Counted from the stretch's first letter, positions 9,710 through 19,921 are shown. The stretch: 49,268 bases of DNA from Flavobacteriales bacterium (GCA_947505255.1 CANNKP010000003.1:1-49268), one strand, 5' to 3'. The notes: generated by a model not told the origin, from the letters alone. Program-made: numbers and translations.

Positions 9710-11641
9710 ATGATAGAAGCAAATAAAAATTTAAATTACTGTGTTAATCTTTTTAAACGAATAAGACTTCAAACAGTTGAGGTGAACATTGGAAATTTAA
9801 AAATGGGTGGAGCAAATCCTATTCGTCTTCAATCGATGACAACAACCGACACAATGAACACTGAACTATCTGTTGAACAGTCAATTAGGATGATTGATTC
9901 CGGTTGTGAAATCGTGCGATTAACAGCGCCGAGCAAAAATGAAGCAGAAAATCTTGCGAATATAAAATCTTCCTTAGCTGCCAAAGGTTACAATACACCG
10001 CTTGTTGCAGACATTCACTTTACACCAAATGCAGCAGAAATAGCTGCGAAAATAGTTGAAAAAGTAAGGGTCAATCCTGGCAATTATGCCGATAAAAAAA
10101 AGTTTGAAGAAATTGAATATACTGAAGAAAGTTATAATTCTGAGTTAGAAAGAATAGAGCAAAAATTCACTCCCTTGGTATTATTATGCATTAAAAACAA
10201 CACTGCTATGCGTATCGGAACCAATCATGGCTCTCTTTCTGATCGGATATTAAGTCGTTTTGGTGATACACCAGAAGGAATGGTTGAATCTGCGATGGAA
10301 TTTATTCGAATTTGTCAAAAGCACTATTACCACAATTTGGTTATTTCAATGAAGGCAAGTAATACAATTGTGATGGTTCAAGCCTATCGCTTACTTGTTG
10401 CAACGATGATGAAACAAGGGATTTGCTATCCTTTGCATTTAGGTGTTACCGAAGCGGGCGATGGTGAAGACGGGAGAATAAAATCGGCTGTTGGAATTGG
10501 AGCTCTTTTAGAAGATGGAATTGGAGATACAATAAGAGTTTCTTTGACTGAAGAACCTGAATTTGAAATACCGATAGCTAGAAAACTTGCTGAAAAATTC
10601 AACACAACTGAAAATATATTCATAATTAGTAACACAGATAATACGATTCCTTATTCACCTTTTCATTATTCAAGAAGAGAAACGCTCACTATTCTAAACA
10701 TAGGGAATAATCATGTTCCTATAGTAATTGCAGATCTTTCAACTAAAAATAATATAAAGCAGGCTAATTTCTTTGGTTTCGGATACACCTATTCAGTAAC
10801 ATTGGACAAGTGGAATTTAACAGATCAAGCTGCCGACTATGTATATATTGGAGACAATTCAATTGACTTTGAACTTCCTGGAACATTGGGTGTGATTTGC
10901 AATTTTAACAATTGGAACACGAATTTTCGCACAAAAAAAGGATATTATCCTAAACTTGAGATTAATGATTTACCCTCTATTTCTTATGATACTATTGGTT
11001 TTATTGAAATCGAAGCAACCGATAATATTAACTATTCAATACTTCAAAACTATGTTAATTGCATTCTTATATTAAAAACAAACTATTCTAACGCGGCACA
11101 TATTTATCGCAAACTTCAATTTGATTTTGCGAATAATAAAATTGATAATCCCGTTGTTCTAAGTTATTTCTGCGAAAATGAAGACAGTGAAACTTTTCAA
11201 TTAACTGTTTCTAGTGAATCGGGCGTCTCCTTTATTGATGGTTTTGGTGATGGAATCTGGTTAAAAGGAAACCAACCGCTTCAGCTTATAAATTCAACCT
11301 CTTTTGGAATACTTCAAGCAACTCGAACGAGAATATCCAAAACCGAATACATTTCTTGTCCTTCTTGCGGAAGAACTCTCTTCGACCTGCAAGAAACAAC
11401 TGCTAAAATTAGAAAAGAAACAGCTCATCTTAAAGGTTTAAAAATTGGAATAATGGGATGTATAGTGAATGGACCTGGTGAAATGGCAGATGCAGATTAT
11501 GGATATGTTGGAACGGGGCCGGGAAAAATAAACCTTTACAAAGAGAAGACTGTTAAAAAGAAAAATGTACCAGAGGAAGAGGCTGTTCAAGAATTGATTT
11601 TGCTTATAAAAGAAAATGGTGACTGGAAAGATAATGAGTAA
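9710..11641 (+). CDS. ispG: 4-hydroxy-3-methylbut-2-en-1-yl diphosphate synthase, large form with inserted domain
   Basis: VNIGNLKMGGANPIRLQSMTTTDT, C-terminal ISCPSCGRTLFDL...GIMGCIVNGPGEMADADYGYVG. Confidence 0.95.
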   Translation: MIEANKNLNYCVNLFKRIRLQTVEVNIGNLKMGGANPIRLQSMTTTDTMNTELSVEQSIRMIDSGCEIVRLTAPSKNEAENLANIKSSLAAKGYNTPLVADIHFTPNAAEIAAKIVEKVRVNPGNYADKKKFEEIEYTEESYNSELERIEQKFTPLVLLCIKNNTAMRIGTNHGSLSDRILSRFGDTPEGMVESAMEFIRICQKHYYHNLVISMKASNTIVMVQAYRLLVATMMKQGICYPLHLGVTEAGDGEDGRIKSAVGIGALLEDGIGDTIRVSLTEEPEFEIPIARKLAEKFNTTENIFIISNTDNTIPYSPFHYSRRETLTILNIGNNHVPIVIADLSTKNNIKQANFFGFGYTYSVTLDKWNLTDQAADYVYIGDNSIDFELPGTLGVICNFNNWNTNFRTKKGYYPKLEINDLPSISYDTIGFIEIEATDNINYSILQNYVNCILILKTNYSNAAHIYRKLQFDFANNKIDNPVVLSYFCENEDSETFQLTVSSESGVSFIDGFGDGIWLKGNQPLQLINSTSFGILQATRTRISKTEYISCPSCGRTLFDLQETTAKIRKETAHLKGLKIGIMGCIVNGPGEMADADYGYVGTGPGKINLYKEKTVKKKNVPEEEAVQELILLIKENGDWKDNE

Positions 11642-11644
11642 CAA

Positions 11645-11677
11645 AAAAAGGTCCGATAATTAATATCGGACCTTTTA
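11645..11677. terminator. Intrinsic terminator between ispG and mnmG
   Basis: AAAAGGTCCGATA-ATTAA-TATCGGACCTTTT hairpin. Confidence 0.85.
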
Positions 11678-11684
11678 TAATTTA

Positions 11685-11700
11685 CGTTTCACGTGAAACC
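11685..11700. promoter_or_regulatory. parS-like ParB-binding site 1
   Basis: CGTTTCACGTGAAACC: 14-bp core identical to the parS consensus TGTTTCACGTGAAACA, flanking bases differ. Confidence 0.8.
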
Positions 11701-13572
11701 TTATCTTCCTAAATGAATTAAGATAACAGCAACATCGCTGGGAGAAACACCACTAATTCTTGATGCCTGACCCACAGTAACAGGTTTTACTTTATTTAAT
11801 TTTTCTCTCGCCTCATAACTAACACTAACCATACCGCTATAATCTAACGTTGATGGGATTGAAACATCTTCCATTCTATTCATCTTTTTTGCCAATTCTT
11901 CTTCTCTCTCAATATAACCTTCATATTTCATTTGAATTTCCGCCTGATTAATTACATCTGGGTGTAATTCACCTATTAAATTCACCTGTTCTTCTGCCTC
12001 TTTAGATATATTTAAAAGATCTGAAATAGAAATGTGAGGTCTCGTAATTAAACTACTCAACTTGACTTGTTGAATTATTTCAGCACTATCTTTACTTAAT
12101 AAAAGGAGATTTGCTTGTTTAGGCGTAACACCAATATTCTTAAAAGATCTTTTTATACTGTTCGTGCCACTTACTTTTTTATCTACCTTATCCAATGCTT
12201 CTCTATCAGTTAAACCAAGTTCATAACCCAAAGGCGTTAACCTTATGTCAGCATTATCCTGACGCAACAAAATTCTATACTCAGCCCTACTCGTAAACAT
12301 TCTATAAGGTTCTTTTGTGCCTTTAGTTATTAAGTCATCGATTAAAACACCAATATATGCATCACTTCTGTTTAAAATAAATTCAGATTTCTCGTTTATT
12401 TTTCTATGAGCATTTATTCCTGCCATCAAACCTTGACATGCAGCCTCTTCATATCCAGTTGTGCCATTAATCTGTCCAGCAAAATATAAATTCGAAACCA
12501 ATTTCGTTTCGAGGGTATGTTTTAATTGTGTTGGTGGAAAATAATCATATTCAATAGCATATCCTGGTCTAAACATTTTTACATTTTCAAAACCAACAAT
12601 AGATTTCATAGCCGATAATTGTATGTCTTCCGGTAAAGACGTGCTGAACCCATTCACATAAATCTCAACAGTATTCCAACCTTCTGGTTCCACAAATATC
12701 TGGTGACGGTCTTTGTCCGCAAAACGATTTATTTTATCCTCAATACTAGGACAATATCGTGGGCCCAAACTTTTAATAGAACCATTAAACATTGGCGACC
12801 TATCAAAACCAGTCTTTAAAATCTCATGAGTCGTGTCGTTCGTATATGTAATATGACACGCTCGTTGTTTAATTAGTGCGTGTGTGTTTCCGAAGCTAAA
12901 TTTTGATGGATTAAAATCACCGTCTTGAACTTCCATTTTACCAAAGTCCAATGATCTTCCATCAACCCTCGGAGGAGTGCCGGTTTTCATTCTGCCAGCC
13001 TCAAAACCTAAATTAATCAAGTCTTCTGTAATTCCTGTAGATGACCTTTCTGCAGCACGGCCGCCGCCAAAATTCTTCTCACCCAAATGAATCAATCCGT
13101 TTAAAAAAGTACCATTTGTTAGAATCACAGATTTCGCAAAAACATCAATTCCTAATGACGTCTTAACCCCTTTTACGCTTCCACCATTAACAATTAAGCC
13201 AGTAACTGTATCTTGCCAAAAATCAACATTCAAATTTCTCTCTAACAGAAGACGCCACTCTTCCGCAAACAACATTCTATCATTTTGTGTTCTCGGTGAC
13301 CACATTGCAGGACCTTTTGACATGTTCAACATCCTAAACTGAATCGCGCTTCGGTCACTAACAAAGGCCGAACCACCTCCTAACGCATCAATCTCACGAA
13401 CTATCTGACCTTTAGCAACACCACCCATAGCCGGATTACAGCTCATTTGTGCAATCGTATTCATGTTCATCGTAATCAACAACACATTGCTTCCCAGTTT
13501 TGCAGCAGCATTAGCGGCTTCACACCCAGCGTGACCGCCACCAACTACAATAACATCATATTCTTTTAACAT
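11701..13572 (-). CDS. mnmG: tRNA uridine-5-carboxymethylaminomethyl(34) synthesis enzyme MnmG (GidA)
   Basis: [27 protein letters not shown]..., [43 protein letters not shown]. Confidence 0.97.
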   Translation of the reverse strand: MLKEYDVIVVGGGHAGCEAANAAAKLGSNVLLITMNMNTIAQMSCNPAMGGVAKGQIVREIDALGGGSAFVSDRSAIQFRMLNMSKGPAMWSPRTQNDRMLFAEEWRLLLERNLNVDFWQDTVTGLIVNGGSVKGVKTSLGIDVFAKSVILTNGTFLNGLIHLGEKNFGGGRAAERSSTGITEDLINLGFEAGRMKTGTPPRVDGRSLDFGKMEVQDGDFNPSKFSFGNTHALIKQRACHITYTNDTTHEILKTGFDRSPMFNGSIKSLGPRYCPSIEDKINRFADKDRHQIFVEPEGWNTVEIYVNGFSTSLPEDIQLSAMKSIVGFENVKMFRPGYAIEYDYFPPTQLKHTLETKLVSNLYFAGQINGTTGYEEAACQGLMAGINAHRKINEKSEFILNRSDAYIGVLIDDLITKGTKEPYRMFTSRAEYRILLRQDNADIRLTPLGYELGLTDREALDKVDKKVSGTNSIKRSFKNIGVTPKQANLLLLSKDSAEIIQQVKLSSLITRPHISISDLLNISKEAEEQVNLIGELHPDVINQAEIQMKYEGYIEREEELAKKMNRMEDVSIPSTLDYSGMVSVSYEAREKLNKVKPVTVGQASRISGVSPSDVAVILIHLGR

Positions 13573-13578
13573 ATCAAA

Positions 13579-13594
13579 AGTTTCACGTGAAACA
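13579..13594. promoter_or_regulatory. parS-like ParB-binding site 2, in the mnmG/ybeY intergenic region
   Basis: AGTTTCACGTGAAACA: 15/16 match to the parS consensus. Confidence 0.85.
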
Positions 13595-13608
13595 AAATTA
13601 CAACTTAT

Positions 13609-14037
13609 CTATCTTGTTTCACGTGAAACATAACTATTAAGATAAAAACCTTCTTTTACTCGCATTTCTAAGGATTCCTCCTCTGTTTTATCGTTGTATC
13701 CACATAAATGTAAAACCCCGTGAACACAAACACGTTTTAACTCATTATTATACTCTTCATTCAACGTGTTTGCATTGTCAATAACACGATCAATAGAAAT
13801 ATATAATTCACCATTAATAATAGTGTCTATCGAATTATCAAACGTTACAATGTCTGTATAATAGTCATGGCCCAAAAACTGAACGTTCAATTCTAACAAT
13901 TTTTCATCTGAAACAAAAATCAAATTCACATCGCCACAGACAAAATCTTCAGCGACAATTACGCTCTGCAGCCATAAAATAAAAAGTTCCGAATCAAGAC
14001 CCGGAACTTCAACATCATCTAGAAATATTTCTATCAT
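13609..14037 (-). CDS. ybeY: Endoribonuclease YbeY (rRNA maturation factor)
   Basis: HGVLHLCGYNDKTEEESLEMRVKE (HGxLHLxGYDH-type motif) and LNVQFLGHDYYTDIVTFD. Confidence 0.92.
   Translation of the reverse strand: MIEIFLDDVEVPGLDSELFILWLQSVIVAEDFVCGDVNLIFVSDEKLLELNVQFLGHDYYTDIVTFDNSIDTIINGELYISIDRVIDNANTLNEEYNNELKRVCVHGVLHLCGYNDKTEEESLEMRVKEGFYLNSYVSRETR
13615..13630. promoter_or_regulatory. parS site 3, perfect consensus, inside the 3' end of ybeY
   Basis: TGTTTCACGTGAAACA, 16/16 match; read in the ybeY frame it encodes VSRET. Confidence 0.9.
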
Positions 14038-14456
14038 TTATTAAAATATATATTCACACTCCTACCAGCGTCCTCAAACTCTACCTCATCAGCCAAATTT
14101 CGCATCAAATAAATACCCCTTCCGTTTTCCTTTAACAAGTTTTCTGGAGATGTTGGGTCAGGTAGGTTTTCAAAATCAAAACCCCTTCCTTGATCTTTAA
14201 CGCTAAAACAAAACTCAATAGGATTGTCAGACACAAAAACATTAACCTCCATTAAAGCTTCCTTTTTGTTGCCGTGCTCTATAGCATTGTTCACAGCCTC
14301 AGTCACAGCAATCAGTACATTCCCGTAAAAATCTTCATTAACACCAAGATTGTTACAAACCTTATCAACCAAAACCTCAACATGCGTTACAGCTTCAAAA
14401 TCTGATGGAATAACCAATGATTCAATAATCGTAAATCCTTCTTTCATATATAACAA
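14034..14456 (-). CDS. ATP-binding (GHKL/RsbW-like) anti-sigma regulatory factor
   Basis: AVTEAVNNAIEHGNK, VKDQGRGFDFENLPDPT, GRGIYLMRNLADEV. Confidence 0.85.
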   Translation of the reverse strand: MLYMKEGFTIIESLVIPSDFEAVTHVEVLVDKVCNNLGVNEDFYGNVLIAVTEAVNNAIEHGNKKEALMEVNVFVSDNPIEFCFSVKDQGRGFDFENLPDPTSPENLLKENGRGIYLMRNLADEVEFEDAGRSVNIYFNK

Positions 14457-14472
14457 ATATCATCAAGTCCAA

Positions 14473-17400
14473 TTAAAAACTCTGATTGAAATATTCGTTC
14501 GCCTTATCTTTATAATACTTTCTATAAATAGGGTCTACAGAACGTAATAATTCAATTTGCTTGAGTTTTTGTTTATTATACTCATCAAATCTTATTTTGT
14601 TACCATTATTTACATTATTTCCTGAAACAGATTCTCGTTTTTCTTCAAAACCACGTTCCATTATAGCTTTTTCGCTTTCTAATAAACGTGTCATAATGTC
14701 TTTCTGGCGTTTAATCATTTCATTCGAAAACTGTTTATTAATCAACGCTTTTTCCTGTTCTTCTAACTCTTTAATTAATGGGTTCAATTGGTTTCCTTTA
14801 CCATTGCCTTCCTTGTTTAATTCATTTCTCATTTGCTCGAGGCGCTGTCTTATTGCGGTTTGTTCCGCTGCCATCTTCGCTACACCTTTATTGCCTAACC
14901 CTTGCATACCCATACCCTCGCCACCCGGTTTATTTCCTGGCTGATCGCCAGGTTTTTCGCCGCCAGGATTCGGTCCCTTTTGCATTTGTTCTAATTGTTT
15001 CTTTAACATGGATTTCATGTCGCCAGGGTTCATTGAATTGCCCGGTTTTGGCTTACCTTTACCGCCAGGCTTATTACAACTTCCTTTACCCTCCATTTCA
15101 CTCTTCATTTGCGCTTGCATGCTTTGTAAACTTTCGTTCAAAAGCAAAGCCAAATTGTTATAGGATGTCATAACCGATTGTTGGTGTGTTCCTAAATCAC
15201 GTTTGCGATGTTCATCAATATCCTCCAAACTTAATTGATGATTCTCCTTAATAATCGCTAATTCTTTGTCTACAAATGAAGCAATTTTAGGTTGTCTTTT
15301 CGCTAATTCTAAAAGGCTATCACGCACAATTAGGGTTTCGTCAATAATAGTTCTTTGCCTTCTTCCTAAACGTCTATAAGCAGGGTCATTATCATTTATT
15401 TTGCCAAAACGTTTCATTAAATCCTCTTGATCAAAACTTAAATACATTAAACTTTCAAGAATGTTTCTCAAGGAATTAATGTCTTCTTCTTGCTCCTGTT
15501 GATTCGACTCTTGTTGCGCCTGATCCAATTGTTCAGCCATCTTCTTCATTTCGTCAGCTGCTGACTTTTGACTTTCCCCAGCTTTCTTTTCTTTAGAGTT
15601 CTGCAAGCCGTCTTTCGAGTCTTTTAAATCATTAGTAATCTTTTCTTGAGAATCCTCTGTGTCTCCTAACTTCATAGGGTCTGCCAAGTCTTTATTAAGT
15701 TGTTCTAATTGTTTTAAATCTTCTTTTAATTCGTCAAATTTTTTGTTCAGATCATCTTGCTTTTCGATGGAAGATTCCTTTGAAATTTTTTCCTCTTCAA
15801 TTTGTTTCTTAAGCTCTTCTTGATCTTTCGCTAATTCCTTTAACTCCTTCTCAATATCATCTATTTTTTCGTTTACTTGCAATTTTTTTAACATTTCAAG
15901 ACTACGATCCATTTGTTTTTTCATGTCTTCCGAAGAATTTTCTAGGTCTTCAAGTTTTTCATTAATAGACTCTTTATCGTTTTTCTCCATTAACTTTTCC
16001 AACTGATCCAATAAATCTCTAAGTTCATCATCCATCAATTCTTCAAGCAGTTTTTCAATCATATCTTGCTTCTCTAAAATTTCTTTATCCATTTCAGATA
16101 ATTGATTTTTCTCTTGAGTGCTTTGGTCCATCTGTTGCTTCATGTTCTGCAAAGACTCTAAAATACTCTTCTGTTCTTCCTGTAATTGGTTCACTTGATT
16201 CAACTTATTCCAATCACTCTTCTTTGAATTCAAAACATCTTTTTGAAGCTTATCTACATTCTTTTGGAAATCCTTCGTTCTGTTCAATAAGTCTGTCAAA
16301 TTTTCTTTAATTTGTTTTTGATCTTCATCCCGGTTTTCGTTTAATTCTTCCAGAGAAGGTAACATATAGGTGTAAACTTGACTTCTAGAAGATTTGCTGC
16401 CGTTTACACCATCGTTATCAGAAACAATAAAATAATACTCGATTTTATCTTTTAATTTAACTTCTTCTCTTCTAAAATCTACCGCAAAATCAAAGGGTAA
16501 ATCAACACCAAAAACTTTCTTAACTGACATTTTCTTATCAATACGCTTTCCATTTTCAGAAATAATTGAATATACAAAAGTTAAATTCTGTAAGCCATAA
16601 TCATCAGAAATATTTCCTGTAAAGAATCTTAATCCATCAGAAACCGAATCTACAACCTCCTCGACTTGGATGGTAGGATAAGCGTCTTTCACAACACTAA
16701 CAACGAGATTTGAGGAATCAACCTTGTTTTTATATTTATTCGAAAGCAATAACGACACATTAGAAGTGTTTACAATTCTTTTTGACACTTTAAACCCTTC
16801 ATTTTTAAATCTTTGCTTTTTTCCATTAAACAAAAAATCAACAAACACCGTGTTTTTCGTTATTACGCTCCATTCAATATTTGTGCCTTCTGGAACAAGT
16901 AGATCACCAGCGTTTTTAACAATTTCATCTGATTTCCCTAAGTATAAAGGGTACGTTAATTTAGCTTCTAACTTTCCAATTGTGGCTTTTCCAAACACTG
17001 ATAAATCATATTGTTCACTAGTAAAATCATTTGCTACAAAAGAAAATACACCCGATTCTTTCGGTTTTTTAACCAATCCTTTAAACTTGTTTTTAGAAGA
17101 ACGCACCATCAAAAATTTGCCGTTTTCACTAATCAAATAAACATGTTCAGGAAGCTCCTTCCCAACCAAATCCAGCTCAACAAGTAAATCTTCCCCTTCT
17201 TCTATTTCTAAATCCTTGGATTTAAGAATAAATTGAAACGGTGCTTTCTCTTTAAATTCTTTTGAATAATTAAAAACTCTTTCTGTTCCTTGCGTGAATA
17301 AACTTGGTGCTGCAATACCAATTCCTATAAACACAAGAAAAATTGGAATTAAATATTTAGCATATTTCTTGTTCTCTTTAATATCAATAGCACTAATAAA

Positions 17401-17829
17401 AGGAACAATATTAAGAGAGTTGGAGCGCTGTAATACACTTGCGCGAATCAATTCAATGTTCCCCTCATTCGAATTTAAACTGTCATTTAATTGTAACGTA
17501 TTCTTAAGCCTGTCTGAAATTGACGGGAAAAAAGAGCCGATAATTTCTGAAGCCTGATATCTATTAATTCGTTTTCCAAAAGAATACAACTTCATAAGAG
17601 GAACTATAAAATACTTGATAAGTATTCCAGCATTTATAAATAGAAATGTAAAAAATAAAATTGCTCTAGTTGTTGAACTAAAACGACCGAAATATTCTAA
17701 CGTCGCAGTTACTAAGAAAGACAAGAAAAAGACACCAATAAAAAGGATAACACCTCTTATCATTAAATTCTTATAGTACTTTCTTATAAAAGCATCTATT
17801 TGCTCCAATAAACGATCAAATGACCCCAT
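14473..17829 (-). CDS. DUF4175-like large membrane protein with extended coiled coils
   Basis: N-terminal TM helices, long Glu/Lys/Gln coiled coil, Gly/Pro/Lys-rich segment, C-terminal RSVDPIYRKYYKDKANEYF. Confidence 0.75.
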   Translation of the reverse strand: MGSFDRLLEQIDAFIRKYYKNLMIRGVILFIGVFFLSFLVTATLEYFGRFSSTTRAILFFTFLFINAGILIKYFIVPLMKLYSFGKRINRYQASEIIGSFFPSISDRLKNTLQLNDSLNSNEGNIELIRASVLQRSNSLNIVPFISAIDIKENKKYAKYLIPIFLVFIGIGIAAPSLFTQGTERVFNYSKEFKEKAPFQFILKSKDLEIEEGEDLLVELDLVGKELPEHVYLISENGKFLMVRSSKNKFKGLVKKPKESGVFSFVANDFTSEQYDLSVFGKATIGKLEAKLTYPLYLGKSDEIVKNAGDLLVPEGTNIEWSVITKNTVFVDFLFNGKKQRFKNEGFKVSKRIVNTSNVSLLLSNKYKNKVDSSNLVVSVVKDAYPTIQVEEVVDSVSDGLRFFTGNISDDYGLQNLTFVYSIISENGKRIDKKMSVKKVFGVDLPFDFAVDFRREEVKLKDKIEYYFIVSDNDGVNGSKSSRSQVYTYMLPSLEELNENRDEDQKQIKENLTDLLNRTKDFQKNVDKLQKDVLNSKKSDWNKLNQVNQLQEEQKSILESLQNMKQQMDQSTQEKNQLSEMDKEILEKQDMIEKLLEELMDDELRDLLDQLEKLMEKNDKESINEKLEDLENSSEDMKKQMDRSLEMLKKLQVNEKIDDIEKELKELAKDQEELKKQIEEEKISKESSIEKQDDLNKKFDELKEDLKQLEQLNKDLADPMKLGDTEDSQEKITNDLKDSKDGLQNSKEKKAGESQKSAADEMKKMAEQLDQAQQESNQQEQEEDINSLRNILESLMYLSFDQEDLMKRFGKINDNDPAYRRLGRRQRTIIDETLIVRDSLLELAKRQPKIASFVDKELAIIKENHQLSLEDIDEHRKRDLGTHQQSVMTSYNNLALLLNESLQSMQAQMKSEMEGKGSCNKPGGKGKPKPGNSMNPGDMKSMLKKQLEQMQKGPNPGGEKPGDQPGNKPGGEGMGMQGLGNKGVAKMAAEQTAIRQRLEQMRNELNKEGNGKGNQLNPLIKELEEQEKALINKQFSNEMIKRQKDIMTRLLESEKAIMERGFEEKRESVSGNNVNNGNKIRFDEYNKQKLKQIELLRSVDPIYRKYYKDKANEYFNQSF

Positions 17830-17959
17830 GATTAATATTATTAAACAACTTAACCCACTAAATTAAAACTAATTCAGGAAACTATACATTCTTTATATAT
17901 AATTAACGATACAGCTCAACCATTATTTTGTTCAGAACACTTTCTTCCTCTTAACAATA

Positions 17960-17987
17960 TTGAATGCTATAATTCTCATTATCTTTG
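17960..17987 (+). promoter_or_regulatory. Bacteroidota-type promoter for gltX
   Basis: TTG (17960-17962), 17-nt spacer, TATCTTTG (17980-17987) matching TTG-N17-23-TAnnTTTG. Confidence 0.6.
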
Positions 17988-18004
17988 CGTCTAAATTTCA
18001 ACAA

Positions 18005-19531
18005 ATGTCATTAGAATCCGTTCGCGTTCGTTTTGCCCCCTCACCTACAGGTCCATTACATATGGGAGGCGTAAGAACAGCATTATACAATTACCTTTTC
18101 GCAAAAAAAAATAATGGAACCTTTATTATTCGAATAGAAGATACAGACCAAAACAGGTTCGTGCCTGGTGCTCAAGACTATATTCTAGATGCGCTTAAAT
18201 GGTGTGGAATAGAGGCAACCGAAGGTCCCGGAATAGGTGGGGATTATGGTCCATATGTTCAGTCTGAAAGAAAAGAACTGTATAGACCATATGCAGAACA
18301 ACTTGTTAGAGAAGACAAAGCCTATTATGCTTTTGATTCGGGAGAAGAATTGGATGCTATGCGTGAAAATGCAAAAAAGATGGGTATGCCTAATTGGCAA
18401 TATAATGTTATTACACGTGTTTCATTAAGAAATTCATTAACCTTACCACAAGACCAAGTCGACGAGCTTTTGGCAAACAACGCCCCTTATGTAATCCGCA
18501 TGAAAATGCCTAGAAATGTTGATATACGTTTTGAAGATATTATCCGGGGGTGGGTTGTGGTCAACACAAACAACTTAGATGATAAAGTTCTTTTTAAAAG
18601 TGACGGAATGCCGACTTATCATTTAGCAAATATCGTCGATGATCATTTAATGAAAATTAGTCATGTCATTCGTGGTGAAGAATGGTTGCCGTCAGCGCCG
18701 TTGCATGTTATGTTATATGATGCATTTGGATGGGAAAGTCCAAAATTTGCACATTTACCGCTTTTATTAAGACCTGACGGAAATGGTAAATTGTCCAAAA
18801 GAGATGGAGATCGTTTAGGTTTTCCAGTTTTCCCGACAGATTGGACAACTGCAGAAGGTGAACTTTATTCTGGCTATAGAGAAAAAGGATATTTTAAAGG
18901 TGCTTTTATTAATATGTTGGCATTTTTAGGATGGAACCCTGGAACGCAACAAGAAATTTTTTCGTTAGATGAATTAGTCGATGCTTTTTCGTTAGAAAGA
19001 GTTTCCAAATCAGGAGCGAAATTTGATCCAGACAAAACGAAGTGGTTCCAGCAACAATATTTACGTTCAACTCCAGATAACGAATTAGCTGAATTATTAT
19101 CACAACATCTAAATACTGATTTTGATAAAACGAAATTAGTAACCATTTGTCGCTTAATGAAAGAACGTGCAACATTTATTCAAGATATTGCCACAGAAGG
19201 AATTTATCTTTTTGAAAAACCACTATCCTATGATGAACAAACCGTATTAAAAAAGTGGAAAGAAGAAACGCCACAATTAATGAAAGAATGGATTTCTGTT
19301 TTGTCGTCAATTCTCGAATTTCAACATGAAAAAATTGAAATCGCTTTTAAATCATTCTTAGAAGAAAAACAAGTTGGAATTGGGGCTGTTTTACAAAATT
19401 TTAGACTTTTAATAACAGGCACAGCAATGGGCCCAAGTATGTTCGAAATAGCTGAATTTTTAGGGAAAGAAGAATGCTTAGAACGTATGAATCAAGGACT
19501 TATAAACATAGAAAAAATCAAAAATAATTAA
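18005..19531 (+). CDS. gltX: Glutamate--tRNA ligase (start revised from ORF track 17960 to 18005)
   Basis: RFAPSPTGPLHMGGVRTALYNYLFA and GKLSKRDGDR; the longer ORF start overlaps the promoter. Confidence 0.95.
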   Translation: MSLESVRVRFAPSPTGPLHMGGVRTALYNYLFAKKNNGTFIIRIEDTDQNRFVPGAQDYILDALKWCGIEATEGPGIGGDYGPYVQSERKELYRPYAEQLVREDKAYYAFDSGEELDAMRENAKKMGMPNWQYNVITRVSLRNSLTLPQDQVDELLANNAPYVIRMKMPRNVDIRFEDIIRGWVVVNTNNLDDKVLFKSDGMPTYHLANIVDDHLMKISHVIRGEEWLPSAPLHVMLYDAFGWESPKFAHLPLLLRPDGNGKLSKRDGDRLGFPVFPTDWTTAEGELYSGYREKGYFKGAFINMLAFLGWNPGTQQEIFSLDELVDAFSLERVSKSGAKFDPDKTKWFQQQYLRSTPDNELAELLSQHLNTDFDKTKLVTICRLMKERATFIQDIATEGIYLFEKPLSYDEQTVLKKWKEETPQLMKEWISVLSSILEFQHEKIEIAFKSFLEEKQVGIGAVLQNFRLLITGTAMGPSMFEIAEFLGKEECLERMNQGLINIEKIKNN

Positions 19532-19887
19532 TGAAACACACAATTGAGGTAAATGGAATAAAAATTTACGCTTATCACGGTTGCTTGCCTGAAGAAGAGA
19601 AAATTGGAGGGCACTACAGTGTTGATGTTATGTTAAACACAGATTTCTCAGAAGCGGCAAATACAGACGATTTAAATAAAACAATAGATTATTGTGATGT
19701 GAATAAAATAGTCGTTGAAGAAATGGCCATACGATCAAAATTAATAGAACACGTTGGGCAACGAATCGTTAATCGTTTAAAATCAGAAATTAACACTATT
19801 GGACACATTCGCTTAAAACTTACCAAAATTTGTCCTCCAATAAATGGTGATGTTCAAAACGTAGCAATTATTATAGAAGAGCATTAA
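19531..19887 (+). CDS. folB: Dihydroneopterin aldolase
   Basis: IEVNGIKIYAYHGCLPEEEKIGGHYSVDV; TAATG overlap with the gltX stop. Confidence 0.9.
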   Translation: MKHTIEVNGIKIYAYHGCLPEEEKIGGHYSVDVMLNTDFSEAANTDDLNKTIDYCDVNKIVVEEMAIRSKLIEHVGQRIVNRLKSEINTIGHIRLKLTKICPPINGDVQNVAIIIEEH

Positions 19888-19902
19888 TTTCGTTTTTTTT
19901 CT

Positions 19903-19910
19903 TACATTTG
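19903..19910 (+). promoter_or_regulatory. -7 promoter element of tRNA-Cys
   Basis: TACATTTG (TAnnTTTG), 11 nt before the tRNA 5' end. Confidence 0.5.
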
Positions 19911-19921
19911 CATTTCAAAAC

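Noticed and set aside
14561-15173. Plus-strand ORFs (127 and 131 aa) opposite the DUF4175 gene
   Set aside because: Antisense shadow ORFs of a low-complexity coiled-coil gene; no recognisable protein features and the minus-strand gene is well supported.
17960-18004. Extended N-terminus of GltX in the ORF track
   Set aside because: Contains the predicted promoter (TATCTTTG); homology begins at MSLESVRVRFAPSPTG (18005).
18412-18425. ACACGTGTTTCA half-match to parS
   Set aside because: Only half the palindrome matches; other CACGTG occurrences (e.g. near 2291, 2972, 38233) also lack the GTTTC/GAAAC arms.
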